Assembly (NCBI GenBank): GCA_029213305.1
Contig: JARGPA010000027.1
Span: 1-38,570 of the forward strand
Source of the DNA: Phycisphaerales bacterium
GTDB taxonomy: Bacteria; Planctomycetota; Phycisphaerae; Phycisphaerales; UBA1924
Reading direction: 5' to 3'
Length of the DNA: 38,570 bases
In this document: positions 15,747-24,888 of the stretch, one piece after another
How the letters are laid out: each line of letters begins with the position of its first letter
Position numbering within the stretch: position 1 is the stretch's first letter
Position numbers and translations under genes: made by a program
The notes under the pieces: model-generated
Seen by the model: only the letters and a program-made list of their open reading frames with translations
Database searches by the model: none
Told to the model about the DNA's origin: nothing

Positions 15747-16673
15747 ATGGATCAACAATCAAAGCAGAGAATCGTTCTAGCAGGTGGTAGCGGGTTCATC
15801 GGATTGAAACTCGCGGAGCATCTCTCGGAGCTTGGTTTTGATGTGGTGATTCTTTCGAGAAACAAACCCAAGGATGGGCCTTGGAGTTTTTGTCAATGGG
15901 ACGGACGAACACTCGGGGATTGGGCAAGGGTTGTTGATGGTGCTCATGCGGTTGTGAATCTGGCGGGGCGCTCGGTTGATTGTGTGAAGACGCCTTTACA
16001 TATTGATCAGGTGCTTCGATCTCGGGTTGAATCGACACGGGTGCTTGGGGATGCGGTTCACTCTGCGGAAACGAAACCTGCGGTTTGGGTGCAGATGAGT
16101 ATCGCGAGTATCCACGGCGATTCCGAACTCGAGTGCGATGAGACTTCAGCGTATGGATACGGGTTTGCGCCAACGATCGGGGTCGAATGGGAAAAAGCAT
16201 TTGCGGAGAAGTGTCCCAATGATGTTCGACAGGTTGTGTTGAGGATTTCGTTTGTACTCGGTAATACGGGTGTGGCGCTCAAGAAACTCAGATTCATCAC
16301 CAAACTCGGTTTGGGTGGGACGATCTCAACTGGTCGACAGGGGATGAGTTGGATTCATGAAGATGACATGATCCGGATCATCGAACGCGCGATTACAAAT
16401 GAATCAATGAACGGGGCGTATATCGCGAGTTCCCCGAATCCTTTGTCAAATCGAGATTTCATGCGTCAACTTCGCAAGACATACAGAATGCCGATCGGGT
16501 TGCCTGCGGCGGGTTGGATGATTCGATTCGCTGCGAGGTTTATCCTGAGAACGGATGCGGAGCTTGCATTGTATGGACGATACTGCATTCCACAACGACT
16601 CATAGACGAGGGGTATGAGTTCGCATTCGGGGAGTTGGACGATGCACTTTCAGATTTGCGTCGGAAACAGTGA
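15747..16673 (+). CDS. TIGR01777-type NAD-dependent epimerase (YfcH/SulA-like)
   Basis: A 308-residue member of the extended short-chain dehydrogenase superfamily. The Rossmann motif is G-G-S-G-F-I-G near residue 13; W-D-G-R, V-N-L-A-G-R-S and L-R-x-x-x-V-L-G-x-x-G-V-A-L-x-K are the diagnostic strings of the TIGR01777 group. The C-terminal region corresponds to the DUF1731 domain. The natural substrate of this group is not established. AAGGA lies five bases upstream of the ATG. It sits 38 bases after gltX and 75 bases before the flavin oxidoreductase gene, all on the same strand, so a common transcript is plausible. Confidence 0.9.
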   Translation: MDQQSKQRIVLAGGSGFIGLKLAEHLSELGFDVVILSRNKPKDGPWSFCQWDGRTLGDWARVVDGAHAVVNLAGRSVDCVKTPLHIDQVLRSRVESTRVLGDAVHSAETKPAVWVQMSIASIHGDSELECDETSAYGYGFAPTIGVEWEKAFAEKCPNDVRQVVLRISFVLGNTGVALKKLRFITKLGLGGTISTGRQGMSWIHEDDMIRIIERAITNESMNGAYIASSPNPLSNRDFMRQLRKTYRMPIGLPAAGWMIRFAARFILRTDAELALYGRYCIPQRLIDEGYEFAFGELDDALSDLRRKQ

Positions 16674-16748
16674 ATAGAACGAACATAGAGATGATTTACA
16701 TGATCGATATGATCATGGTTTGCAAACGGATGTGTTTGGAGAATTTTC

Positions 16749-17891
16749 ATGAGTGATATCAAGCACGATGCGTTGCTGAGTCCGGTCGGGGTTCGCAATC
16801 TACAAGCAAAGAATCGGATATGGATGGCGCCGTTGACGCGGAGTCGAGCGACGATGCCTGGGAATGTGCCCAATGAGATGATGGCGGAGTACTATCGTCA
16901 GCGTTCGGGCGCGGGAGTGATTATCGCAGAAGCGACTCCGGTTACGCCGTGGGGGCATGGGTATTACGCGACTCCAGGAATTCATAGCGACAAGCAAGTT
17001 GAGGGTTGGAAACCTGTCACAGACGCGGTGCATTCTCGCGGCGGCAAGATTGTGTTGCAGCTCTGGCATGTGGGTCGAGTGTCGAACAGTGCGCTGTTAC
17101 CTGGTAATGGACAGCCGGTAAGTTCGACAGATGTGATCAGTGAATCGATGAGTTACATAGATGACACTTGGACACGCGCCAAGAACACAGCGCCACGGAA
17201 ACTAGAAACGGATGAGATTCCTGGGATTGTCGAGGAGTTTCGCGACGGTGCGCAGCGAGCGAAAGATGCAGGATTCGACGGAGTCGAGATTCACGGCGCC
17301 AACAGTTATCTCTTGGATCAGTTTGTGCGCGATGGGGTCAACAAACGCGATGATATCTACGGCGGATCTATCGAGAATCGGATCCGGTTCCCGTTGATGG
17401 TTGCTGATGCAGTCGCGGATGTTTGGAAAGATGAGGACGGGGGCGCGAGTCGCGTTGGGTATCGGATTTCGCCTTTGAGTGAACATAAGGATGTGCGAGA
17501 TTCTGATCCAGAAGCAGTCTTTCGTGCATTAGCAGCAGGACTCGGTCAGCGCCGACTTGGATTCTTGCATTCGGTAGAGACATGGGATCGATCGACGATT
17601 GATCCGCGTGTTGCGACAGTGCTTCCTGCGATTGTGAAATCTTTTAAGGACGCCGGCGGTGGGTTGTACATCGGGAATGGTGATTACACTCCTGAGCAAG
17701 CGGACAATGCGATTGTCAATGGTTGGGCAGATGCGATCGCGTTTGGGAAGTTGTGGATTCCGAATCCGGATCTTGAGAAGCGGATTGCGATGGATGGGCC
17801 GTATCGGAAACCAGAGCCTGAGACTTTTTATGGCGGCGGAGCAGAAGGGTATATTAACTTCGAGCCTTTAGAAGTTGGTGCGTCTTCTTGA
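16749..17891 (+). CDS. NADH:flavin oxidoreductase, Old Yellow Enzyme family (alkene reductase)
   Basis: A 380-residue FMN-dependent TIM-barrel enzyme that reduces activated C=C bonds or nitro-compounds with NAD(P)H. Family marks are N-R-I-W-M-A-P-L-T-R-S-R at the start of the barrel, Q-L-W-H-V-G-R, the substrate-binding pair H182-x-x-N185 with Tyr187, D-x-Y-G-G-S-x-x-N-R, and a C-terminal F-G-K FMN-phosphate segment. The pattern is closest to NemA/classical OYE enzymes. GGAG lies eight bases before the ATG. The physiological substrate is unknown; stress detoxification is the usual inference. Confidence 0.93.
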   Translation: MSDIKHDALLSPVGVRNLQAKNRIWMAPLTRSRATMPGNVPNEMMAEYYRQRSGAGVIIAEATPVTPWGHGYYATPGIHSDKQVEGWKPVTDAVHSRGGKIVLQLWHVGRVSNSALLPGNGQPVSSTDVISESMSYIDDTWTRAKNTAPRKLETDEIPGIVEEFRDGAQRAKDAGFDGVEIHGANSYLLDQFVRDGVNKRDDIYGGSIENRIRFPLMVADAVADVWKDEDGGASRVGYRISPLSEHKDVRDSDPEAVFRALAAGLGQRRLGFLHSVETWDRSTIDPRVATVLPAIVKSFKDAGGGLYIGNGDYTPEQADNAIVNGWADAIAFGKLWIPNPDLEKRIAMDGPYRKPEPETFYGGGAEGYINFEPLEVGASS

Positions 17892-17912
17892 TAGATCGTC
17901 CTAAGATGATGT

Positions 17913-18500
17913 GTGAAGCGAGAAGAGATTATTGTTAAAATTGATCGTTTGCGACAATCATCAGATGATGATGTTGAATCGATCGAACTCATGAAAACGA
18001 TTCGTTATGAATCTGTCGCTGGTCACATGATATCGACGCCCATAGTGGGCCGAGTATTGAACAGTGTGCGATATGCGTTGTTGGTCATCAGGCGATGCGG
18101 GTTTATCCGTTCGCATGAGCGATGGGATTTTTTGTGGCTCGAACGTGCTTTTGGTATCGTTTGCGCATCGGTCGTGACGACTATTCTTGCGCAATATATC
18201 TCCCTGTTCTTTACGGGATGGTTGACAAGTGATGAGCGATCAGGCTCGTTTTCAATTGTAATATATTCTGTTATGATTGCATTGGCCAACCTTTTGCCTG
18301 TGGTCTTGTTTTTTTGGATTCCCATGATGCGCGATATGCGTGATTGGAGTAGTGAGAATCCTAAGCAGAGGTATCGTCATCGATGTATTGGGTGCAAGTA
18401 TGATCTTGACGGATTGGAGTCGGTGCTCGGCGACGATATCTGGGTAGGTCCTGCGGTGTGTCCGGAATGTGGGATGGAATACCCGGCGGTAGGGAAGTAG
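17913..18500 (+). CDS. Membrane protein with C-terminal zinc ribbon, unknown function
   Basis: A 195-residue protein. A short charged N-terminus is followed by two hydrophobic segments (~80-103 and ~115-140), a basic stretch and a zinc ribbon C-I-G-C ... C-P-E-C-G at the C-terminus, which should face the cytoplasm. I do not recognise a named family; the ribbon layout is like that of the split gene ending at 13993, where the second pair is lost. The GTG at 17913 lies 21 bases after the preceding stop. An ATG at 17991 would shorten the protein by 26 residues but also lacks a ribosome-binding site. Confidence 0.7.
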   Translation: MKREEIIVKIDRLRQSSDDDVESIELMKTIRYESVAGHMISTPIVGRVLNSVRYALLVIRRCGFIRSHERWDFLWLERAFGIVCASVVTTILAQYISLFFTGWLTSDERSGSFSIVIYSVMIALANLLPVVLFFWIPMMRDMRDWSSENPKQRYRHRCIGCKYDLDGLESVLGDDIWVGPAVCPECGMEYPAVGK

Positions 18501-18523
18501 TTTCGGAATTGTCGGCGTACAAT

Positions 18524-18540
18524 CGCTCTCTATAGGAGCG
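18524..18540 (+). promoter_or_regulatory. Ribosome-binding-site hairpin upstream of glnS
   Basis: CGCTC pairs with GAGCG around a 7-base loop. The Shine-Dalgarno AGGAGC (18534-18539) is half in the stem, five bases before the start ATG. It is a candidate translation switch similar to the one at 12341-12358. Confidence 0.35.
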
Positions 18541-18545
18541 AAGCT

Positions 18546-20306
18546 ATGACAGAAGCAGTTGAGAGTCGTCATTTTATTCAGCAGTTGATTGATTCTGATA
18601 TTGAATCGGGTCAATGGGGTGCGCCTGGGGATCGTTCAGTCGTGACGACTCGGTTTCCTCCTGAGCCCAACGGGTATCTACATCTGGGGCATACCAAAGC
18701 GATTATTCTGAACTGCGGACTCGCTCGCGAGTACGGAGGGAAGTTCTACTTACGATTTGATGACACGAATCCTGCGAAGGAAGAGCAGGAGTTTGTTGAT
18801 TCGATCAAGAGTGACATTGAATGGCTCGGCGCTGAGTGGGATGGGGATGTCAAGTTTGCGTCAGACTACTTTGAGCATATGTATGCGTGGGCAATCGAGC
18901 TCATCGAAAAAGGGTTGGCGTATGTTGATGATCAGAGTGTTGAGGAGATCCGCGCCGGCCGAGGGAACCTGAAGGATGGGGGGAAAGCTTCTCCATTCCG
19001 TGATCGATCCGTTGAAGAGAACAAAGATCTCTTCGCAAGGATGAAAGCAGGGGAGTTCGAAAACGGGAGCAAAGTTCTTCGCGCAAAGATTGATATGAAC
19101 TCTCCGAATATGAATCTGCGAGATCCGTTGATCTATCGGATTGTGAATGTGACACATCATCGGACCGGGGATACTTGGCATATTTATCCAATGTATGATT
19201 GGGCGCACGGGCTTGAGGATTCGATTGAAGGGGTGACTCATTCGTTGTGTACTCTTGAGTTTGAAGATCATCGACCGTTATATGACTGGTTTATTGATGC
19301 GATCAATCAAGGGCGCAGTGATGAAGAGCAGATTCATCATCCTCAGCAAACCGAGTTTTCAAGATTAGCGCTGTCGTATACGAACATGTCCAAGCGATAC
19401 ATGCGTCAGTTGGTTGATGAAAACCATGTCCATGGATGGGACGATCCACGGATGATTACTGTCGCGGGTTTCCGTCGTCGCGGGTATACCCCAGAGTCGT
19501 TCTGGATGCTTGCTTCTGATGTTGGAATTACAAAGTTCAATGCGATCGTTGATTTTTCACGACTCGAAAACATGGTTCGTGAAGATCTCAACAAGAGAGC
19601 TCCAAGAGCGATGGCGGTGCTTGATCCGATCAAACTGGTCATTACAAACTGGGGTGACGGAGGGGATGAGGATCGGTTGGAATCGATGGAGGTTCCGAAT
19701 CATCCGCAGGATGAATCGTTTGGTTCACGAACAGTTCAGTTTGGAAAAGAGCTTTGGATTGAGCGTGGGGATTTCATGATTGATCCTCCTAAGAAGTTCT
19801 TTCGACTTGGGATCGGCCGCGAGGTTCGATTGCGGAGTGGATACTGGGTGAAGTGTCATGATTTCAAAGCGGATGCAGATGGAAATGTGACAGAAGTGCA
19901 TTGCACTTATGACCCTTCGACGCGAGGCGGGAACAACCCTCCTGCAGATGAGGAAGGTAAGGTTCGCAAAGTGAAAGGCACGATTCATTGGTTGAATGTG
20001 AATGATGCGATCGATGTCGAGGTACGAATGTTCGATCGTTTGTATATGGCCGAGCGCCCTGGGAAGAAGTCTGGGGATCATTTGGATGATCTGAATCCTG
20101 ATTCATTGACTGTGATTTCGAATGCGAAGTTTGAATCTGGGCTTGTAGATCGTGGTCCACAAGAACCTGCTTGGGGTGATGGGATTCGTCGATTCCAGTT
20201 TGAGCGGACGGGGTATTTCTGTGAAGACGGCGATTCGAGTGCTCAGAAGCTGGTATTTAATCGCACAGCATCACTACGCGATTCTTGGGCAAAGCAAGGT
20301 CGATAG
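18546..20306 (+). CDS. glnS: Glutaminyl-tRNA synthetase
   Basis: A class Ib synthetase of 586 residues that charges tRNA-Gln directly with glutamine. The N-terminal signature R-F-P-P-E-P-N-G-Y-L-H46-L-G-H49 is that of GlnRS, and the second signature is M281-S-K-R with Y following. The family strings D-D-T-N-P and Y-D-W-A-H are present. The C-terminal third is the two-barrel anticodon-binding domain. Having GlnRS implies that amidation of Glu-tRNA-Gln is not essential here. GlnRS in bacteria is generally thought to descend from an old transfer from eukaryotes. A good Shine-Dalgarno precedes ATG 18546 and a terminator follows at 20352. Confidence 0.97.
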   Translation: MTEAVESRHFIQQLIDSDIESGQWGAPGDRSVVTTRFPPEPNGYLHLGHTKAIILNCGLAREYGGKFYLRFDDTNPAKEEQEFVDSIKSDIEWLGAEWDGDVKFASDYFEHMYAWAIELIEKGLAYVDDQSVEEIRAGRGNLKDGGKASPFRDRSVEENKDLFARMKAGEFENGSKVLRAKIDMNSPNMNLRDPLIYRIVNVTHHRTGDTWHIYPMYDWAHGLEDSIEGVTHSLCTLEFEDHRPLYDWFIDAINQGRSDEEQIHHPQQTEFSRLALSYTNMSKRYMRQLVDENHVHGWDDPRMITVAGFRRRGYTPESFWMLASDVGITKFNAIVDFSRLENMVREDLNKRAPRAMAVLDPIKLVITNWGDGGDEDRLESMEVPNHPQDESFGSRTVQFGKELWIERGDFMIDPPKKFFRLGIGREVRLRSGYWVKCHDFKADADGNVTEVHCTYDPSTRGGNNPPADEEGKVRKVKGTIHWLNVNDAIDVEVRMFDRLYMAERPGKKSGDHLDDLNPDSLTVISNAKFESGLVDRGPQEPAWGDGIRRFQFERTGYFCEDGDSSAQKLVFNRTASLRDSWAKQGR

Positions 20307-20351
20307 TTATCGGCTGACAAGAAAAGCGATAGACCGATTGTTTAAAACCTT

Positions 20352-20379
20352 AAAAACAGGCGTGATTGCCTGTTTTTTT
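20352..20379 (+). terminator. Rho-independent terminator after glnS
   Basis: AACAGGC pairs with GCCTGTT around a 6-base loop, extended by A/T pairs and followed by seven T. It lies 46 bases after the glnS stop and closes the plus-strand run beginning upstream of gltX. Confidence 0.9.
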
Positions 20380-20491
20380 GTATGGGTGTAAAGCCCTATC
20401 TGATAAAATCGATCTTCACACTCTATCGATACACAAGCACAGAGGGCTGTTTGTGATTTGATTCTTGAAGACGATGAAGGGACACAAAGAG

Positions 20492-23400
20492 ATGAAGACA
20501 CGGACGATTATTGCTTTGGGGATGTTGTCGACGACTTCGATTGCTGCGCACGCCGGCGGCGTGACGAGTTGGTTAAATGCATCAAACGGAGACTGGAACA
20601 TTGGAACTAACTGGGACACTTCGGTTGTTCCTGGATTGGGTGATTCAGTACTGCTAGGACACGCGAGTGCATACTCTGTGACCATGCCTGCGAGTCAGTC
20701 GATGGCGTCATTGATGATTACGAATCCTGGGGTTGTGCTCAATACTGGGAATGCAACAACAACAGTAATCGCGGGTGACTTTTTGAATAACGGTTCAGTC
20801 GTAGTTAACTTTACGAGCAATATTTCTGGAACCTCACTTCGCTTTGATGCTGATTCAATGTTGACAGGGTCGGGTTCGATTCTGCTCAATGCACCAACTG
20901 CTCGATCGCGGATCCAGACAGGAGCTGGTTTTACTTTCACACATGGAAGTGGACACTTGATTCATGGACAAGGTCAGATCGAAGGTGCCATGATTAACGA
21001 CGGCACAGTGTCATCCGATTTTGGTCCAGGTTTTATGATGACACTGCTCTCAAATGGAAAAACGAACAACAATATCTTCGAAGCAATCAATGGATCTGAG
21101 TTGCGGATTTCAGGGATCACTGTCCCACAAGGTGTCTTGGGAACGATTCGTGCGAATGGAGCAGGGTCAACTGTGCTTGTCAATGGTACAACAATCATTG
21201 GCGGCTCACTCTCCACTTCTGCAGGCGGCGATGTCTCGGTTGCTGGGTCGAGCACATTCGATTCTCTCAACTTCTCGGGCGATCTCGATGTTGAAAACTC
21301 TGTTACTCTGACAATCAACAATGCATTGACAAACAACGGCACGATGACTGTGAACCCAACTGGGAATATCTCAGCAACTCAAATCTTGTTTCACGATACA
21401 ATGACTGTTGCAGGTAGTGGAGAGTTTGTGCTCGCATCTCCCGATGCACGAGCAAGAATCCAAACTACAGGAGGTCAAACTGTCACAATGAATCCTTCCC
21501 TCACTATCCGAGGTCAGGGACGTATTGAAGCAAACATGGTCAACAACGGTTTGATAAGCTCAGACACAGCAGAGATCAGGATGTTGTTCGGAGACAAGAC
21601 GAACAATGGTGTCATGGAGGCAGTCAATGGATCCGTGATGGAGTTCAATGGGGTGAACATATCACAAGGCCCGGGGGGGGTAATTGAGGCCGACGGACTT
21701 GGGTCTCAAATTGAGATACTCAGTTCGAACATCTCAGGTGGTACCCTGCGTTCGACAAACAGCGCAGACATCTCGATCGATGGGTCAAGTACACTTGATG
21801 GTGTTGAATTTTCTGGTGATCTTGGACTTCAAAATGCACAGACTCTTGCAATCAATAACTCATTCACAAATAACGGGGTTATGACTGTGAACCCGACTGG
21901 GAATATTTCTGCGACACAGATCTTGTTCAATGACTCGATGACTGTTGGGGGCACAGGTGATATTGTGCTTGCTTCATCCGATTCCAGAGCTCGGATTCAA
22001 ACTGCTGGGGGTGCGGTGTTAACTATGCCTTCAACGCAGACTATTCGTGGTTTTGGGCGCATCGAAGCAGACTTGGTCAACAACGGTACGATTCGCTCTG
22101 ACTCGAGCGAAATTCGTTTGTCTACAAACGACAAGATCAATAACGCGACAGTTGAAGCGATTAATGGGTCAACAATAGAAGTCAACTCCATAACCATTGA
22201 TCAGAGCGGCGGTGGTGTGCTATCAGCCAATGATGTAGGTTCGCAGATCGAACTGATCAGCGCCACAATCATCGGCGGACAAGTTTCATCAGCAATTGAT
22301 GCAGATGTTACAATTGACTCATCGAGCACGCTTGATGGCGTCACACTTATTGGATCTACAAACTTGCAAAATGCGCAGACGCTCACAGTTAATACATCAT
22401 TGACCAATATCGGTGAGATCGATATCAACCCAACGGGGAATATCTCGGCGACACAGATTCTGTTTAATGACTCTTTGACGGTCTTGGGTGGAGGATCTAT
22501 TAAGCTTAGTTCTGCTGATTCGCGTGCACGGATTCAGACGGCGGTTGATCAAACCGTCACCATGAGTGCAACGCAAACAATTCACGGGCAAGGTCGGATA
22601 GAAGCAAGCATGATCAATAATGGGACAATTACTTCCGATGTGCTGGGTGGTGAGATTCGATTTACAACAAACGACAAGACGAACAACGCAACGATTCAAG
22701 CAATCAATGATTCGAACCTTGAATTCAATAGCATTACCATGACTCAAGGAGCGGTGGGGCAGATAAATGCAGTTGGGGCGGGCTCAGAAATTGAACTGGT
22801 TGGCACGACGATCTCAGGAGGATTCTTGAGTGCAACAGGTGGAGCGGATGTTTCTGTAGATTCCCCAAGTGTTCTTGATGGCGTGAACTTCTCAGGATTA
22901 TTGAACATTCCAAATGCGTCAACGCTTGGTATCACCTTTGCAACACTCAATAACGGGACGATTGTCGTCAATGAGGCAGGGAGCATTAGCGCGACTCAGT
23001 TGCAATGGAATGAAGAGATTATTCTGGGAGGAAGCGGAACGATTCGTCTCAATTCTTCTGCAACGCGAGCACGACTAGTCCCAGGGCCTGGTGTGATGCA
23101 AGGGGGGATCGGTTCTGAACAAAGACTCGAAGGAATCGGGCAGATTGGAATCAATCTGATTAATGACGGGGTTATTGCTCCGGGACTGAGTGTTGGAACG
23201 ATGACTGCATCTCAACCTGTGTTCTTTGCAGGGATCGCAGGATTTGAAGTTGAGGTGAATGAGACAACCAGTGATTTGCTCGATAGTTCCTCGACGATTG
23301 AAGTCCACGGCACTCTTGATGTACTCTTTGTTGATGGGTTTGCTCCTGCAGGATTCTGGTCGAGAACGATCATGGAAGGTAGTGAGATCACAGGGAAGTT

Positions 23401-23656
23401 CGATGCGATCAATATGCCTCCTGCTCCGGTTGGGCTCGTGAATCGAGTAATCAATACTGGGACTGAAGTTCTTGTTGGGTCAACATGCAAGTCAGATCAG
23501 AACTTGGACGGGGTTCTAAACTTCTTTGATGTTTCTGTTTTCCTTGCGGCGTTTAACGCGATGGATCCTTCAGCAGATATCACGAATGATGGAAACTTCA
23601 ACTTCTTCGACGTTTCCGCGTTCTTAGCCGACTTTGGGACGAACTGTCCGCTCTAA
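20492..23656 (+). CDS. Large secreted repeat protein (beta-helix-like) with C-terminal dockerin-like tag
   Basis: A 1054-residue exported protein. ATG 20492 is chosen because AAGGGA lies nine bases before it and it opens directly on a signal peptide (M-K-T-R-T-I-I-A-L, cut near A-A-H-A); TTG 20465 and ATG 20474 are also in frame. The first ~55 mature residues (N-W-D-T-S and similar) resemble the start of autotransporter-like or PEP-CTERM surface proteins. The body holds five repeats of 179-182 residues marked by N-I-S-A-T-Q-I-L-F, A-R-I-Q-T, N-N-G-T-I-x-S-D and S-G-G. This is probably a right-handed beta-helix. Residues from 23486 on form the same doubled N-F-F-D module as in the genes at 1888 and 26934, although the first EF-hand loop here is altered (D-Q-N-L-D-G). 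No catalytic residues are evident; a surface structural or adhesive role is inferred. Confidence 0.88.
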   Translation: MKTRTIIALGMLSTTSIAAHAGGVTSWLNASNGDWNIGTNWDTSVVPGLGDSVLLGHASAYSVTMPASQSMASLMITNPGVVLNTGNATTTVIAGDFLNNGSVVVNFTSNISGTSLRFDADSMLTGSGSILLNAPTARSRIQTGAGFTFTHGSGHLIHGQGQIEGAMINDGTVSSDFGPGFMMTLLSNGKTNNNIFEAINGSELRISGITVPQGVLGTIRANGAGSTVLVNGTTIIGGSLSTSAGGDVSVAGSSTFDSLNFSGDLDVENSVTLTINNALTNNGTMTVNPTGNISATQILFHDTMTVAGSGEFVLASPDARARIQTTGGQTVTMNPSLTIRGQGRIEANMVNNGLISSDTAEIRMLFGDKTNNGVMEAVNGSVMEFNGVNISQGPGGVIEADGLGSQIEILSSNISGGTLRSTNSADISIDGSSTLDGVEFSGDLGLQNAQTLAINNSFTNNGVMTVNPTGNISATQILFNDSMTVGGTGDIVLASSDSRARIQTAGGAVLTMPSTQTIRGFGRIEADLVNNGTIRSDSSEIRLSTNDKINNATVEAINGSTIEVNSITIDQSGGGVLSANDVGSQIELISATIIGGQVSSAIDADVTIDSSSTLDGVTLIGSTNLQNAQTLTVNTSLTNIGEIDINPTGNISATQILFNDSLTVLGGGSIKLSSADSRARIQTAVDQTVTMSATQTIHGQGRIEASMINNGTITSDVLGGEIRFTTNDKTNNATIQAINDSNLEFNSITMTQGAVGQINAVGAGSEIELVGTTISGGFLSATGGADVSVDSPSVLDGVNFSGLLNIPNASTLGITFATLNNGTIVVNEAGSISATQLQWNEEIILGGSGTIRLNSSATRARLVPGPGVMQGGIGSEQRLEGIGQIGINLINDGVIAPGLSVGTMTASQPVFFAGIAGFEVEVNETTSDLLDSSSTIEVHGTLDVLFVDGFAPAGFWSRTIMEGSEITGKFDAINMPPAPVGLVNRVINTGTEVLVGSTCKSDQNLDGVLNFFDVSVFLAAFNAMDPSADITNDGNFNFFDVSAFLADFGTNCPL
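20790..23090 (+). repeat. Five in-frame tandem repeats of about 540 bp
   Basis: The codon landmark for the N-I-S (or S-I-S) of each repeat is at 20819, 21365, 21902, 22439 and 22982, giving spacings of 546, 537, 537 and 543 bases, all multiples of three. Copies 2, 3 and 4 are closest to one another (same P-T-G-N-I-S-A-T-Q-I-L-F string); copies 1 and 5 are diverged. This fits recent duplication within the gene. Confidence 0.85.
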
Positions 23657-23686
23657 GTCCTCTCTTCAACTTGGGTTCATCCATCT

Positions 23687-23711
23687 CCCCACGCGGCGCG
23701 TGGGGATTTTT
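23687..23711 (+). terminator. Rho-independent terminator after the repeat protein gene
   Basis: CCCCACGC pairs perfectly with GCGTGGGG around a 3-base loop, then ATTTTT. It lies 30 bases after the stop at 23656. Confidence 0.9.
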
Positions 23712-23775
23712 CATGGGTAATCTGTTGAACATTGAGAGATAAGTGTAATTGGGGATGTAAATCGAATTTGAGGTC

Positions 23776-24888
23776 ATGAGTGGGTGTGGGTCGCCTGATG
23801 GGGTGGACGGCCTTAGACTTGAACCCATGAGTGATGTGAACCATACTTCGTTTCTTCAGATTCCTTCCCATGTGCTTGATCGGATTGCGCCTTTGTATCA
23901 GGGGCGTCGAGTCTGTGTAACAGGCGGGGCGGGTTTCATCGGCGGGCACCTTATCGATGCGTTGGTTTCCATTGGTGCTATGGTGACTGTGATCGATGAT
24001 CTTTCGAACTCTTCACTTACGAATCTTGCACAGATGATTGAGCGTGCGCCTGATCAGGTTCGATTTGTACAAGCGAGTATTCTTGATCCCCAAGCGATGG
24101 ACACTGCGGTTGAAGGGTCACAAACGGTGTTTCATCTTGCGGCATTGGGGTCGGTTCCAAAGTCGATCGAAGAACCTGCACGCACTTGGACGGTAAATGC
24201 AACTGGGTCGATGCGTGTGTTGCAAGCGGCGAATAAAGCAGGCGTAGAGCGTTTGGTGTATTCAGCTTCGTCGAGTGCGTATGGAAACAACCCTGCGCTC
24301 CCTAAGATTGAGACGATGGCGCCTGAGCCTGAGTCTCCGTATGCAGCAGCAAAGCACGCGGCGGAATCGTTGTGTCGATCTTGGTCTGCTTGTTATGGGC
24401 TTGACACGGTATCACTTCGGTATTTCAATATTTTCGGCCCACGACAAGCCGCGGATTCTGCATATGCAGCAGTGATCCCTGCTTTTGTGACAAAGTATCT
24501 GCAGAGACAATCCCCAACGATCTTTGGTGACGGTGAGCAAACACGAGATTTTACACATGTGACGAATGCAGTTGCAGCAAACTTGCTCGCGGGTGCTTCA
24601 AAAGACAAACTCAATGGGCGTGTGTTCAATGTTGGCGCTGGAGTACGAACGTCAGTAAATCAACTCGCAAAGATGATCGCGATCAACCTGGATATTCATG
24701 ATATCAAACCGGTCCATGCACCCGAGCGAGTGGGGGAGGTTCGTGATTCCTATTCATCGGTCGAAGCGGGTAAATCAAAGATAGGGTATGAAGTAGGGAC
24801 TTCGTTGGAAGCGGGTCTCAAAGAGACAGTTGCTTGGTATGCGTCGGAATATCTTCGCGATCTAGCTCAGGAGCATCCTGAATCATGA
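23776..24888 (+). CDS. NAD-dependent sugar-nucleotide epimerase/dehydratase (UDP-glucose 4-epimerase type)
   Basis: An extended short-chain dehydrogenase that should act on an NDP-sugar for surface polysaccharide. It shows the Rossmann motif T-G-G-A-G-F-I-G-G, D-D-L-S-N-S (NAD ribose binding), H-L-A-A-L-G-S-V, S-A-S-S-S-A-Y-G and the catalytic Y-A-A-A-K. These are followed by R-Y-F-N-I-F-G-P-R and R-D-F-T-H-V, all typical of GalE and WbpP-like UDP-GlcNAc 4-epimerases. Which sugar is used cannot be told. The start is uncertain: ATG 23776 gives 370 residues, ATG 23827 gives 353 and drops a non-conserved lead; neither has a well-spaced Shine-Dalgarno. The stop overlaps the next start by ATGA, so the small membrane protein is translationally coupled. 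Confidence 0.9.
   Translation: MSGCGSPDGVDGLRLEPMSDVNHTSFLQIPSHVLDRIAPLYQGRRVCVTGGAGFIGGHLIDALVSIGAMVTVIDDLSNSSLTNLAQMIERAPDQVRFVQASILDPQAMDTAVEGSQTVFHLAALGSVPKSIEEPARTWTVNATGSMRVLQAANKAGVERLVYSASSSAYGNNPALPKIETMAPEPESPYAAAKHAAESLCRSWSACYGLDTVSLRYFNIFGPRQAADSAYAAVIPAFVTKYLQRQSPTIFGDGEQTRDFTHVTNAVAANLLAGASKDKLNGRVFNVGAGVRTSVNQLAKMIAINLDIHDIKPVHAPERVGEVRDSYSSVEAGKSKIGYEVGTSLEAGLKETVAWYASEYLRDLAQEHPES

Noticed and set aside
20790..23090. Regular repeats considered as a CRISPR array
   Set aside because: The ~540-base period is in frame inside a coding sequence and has no short direct repeats with unique spacers.
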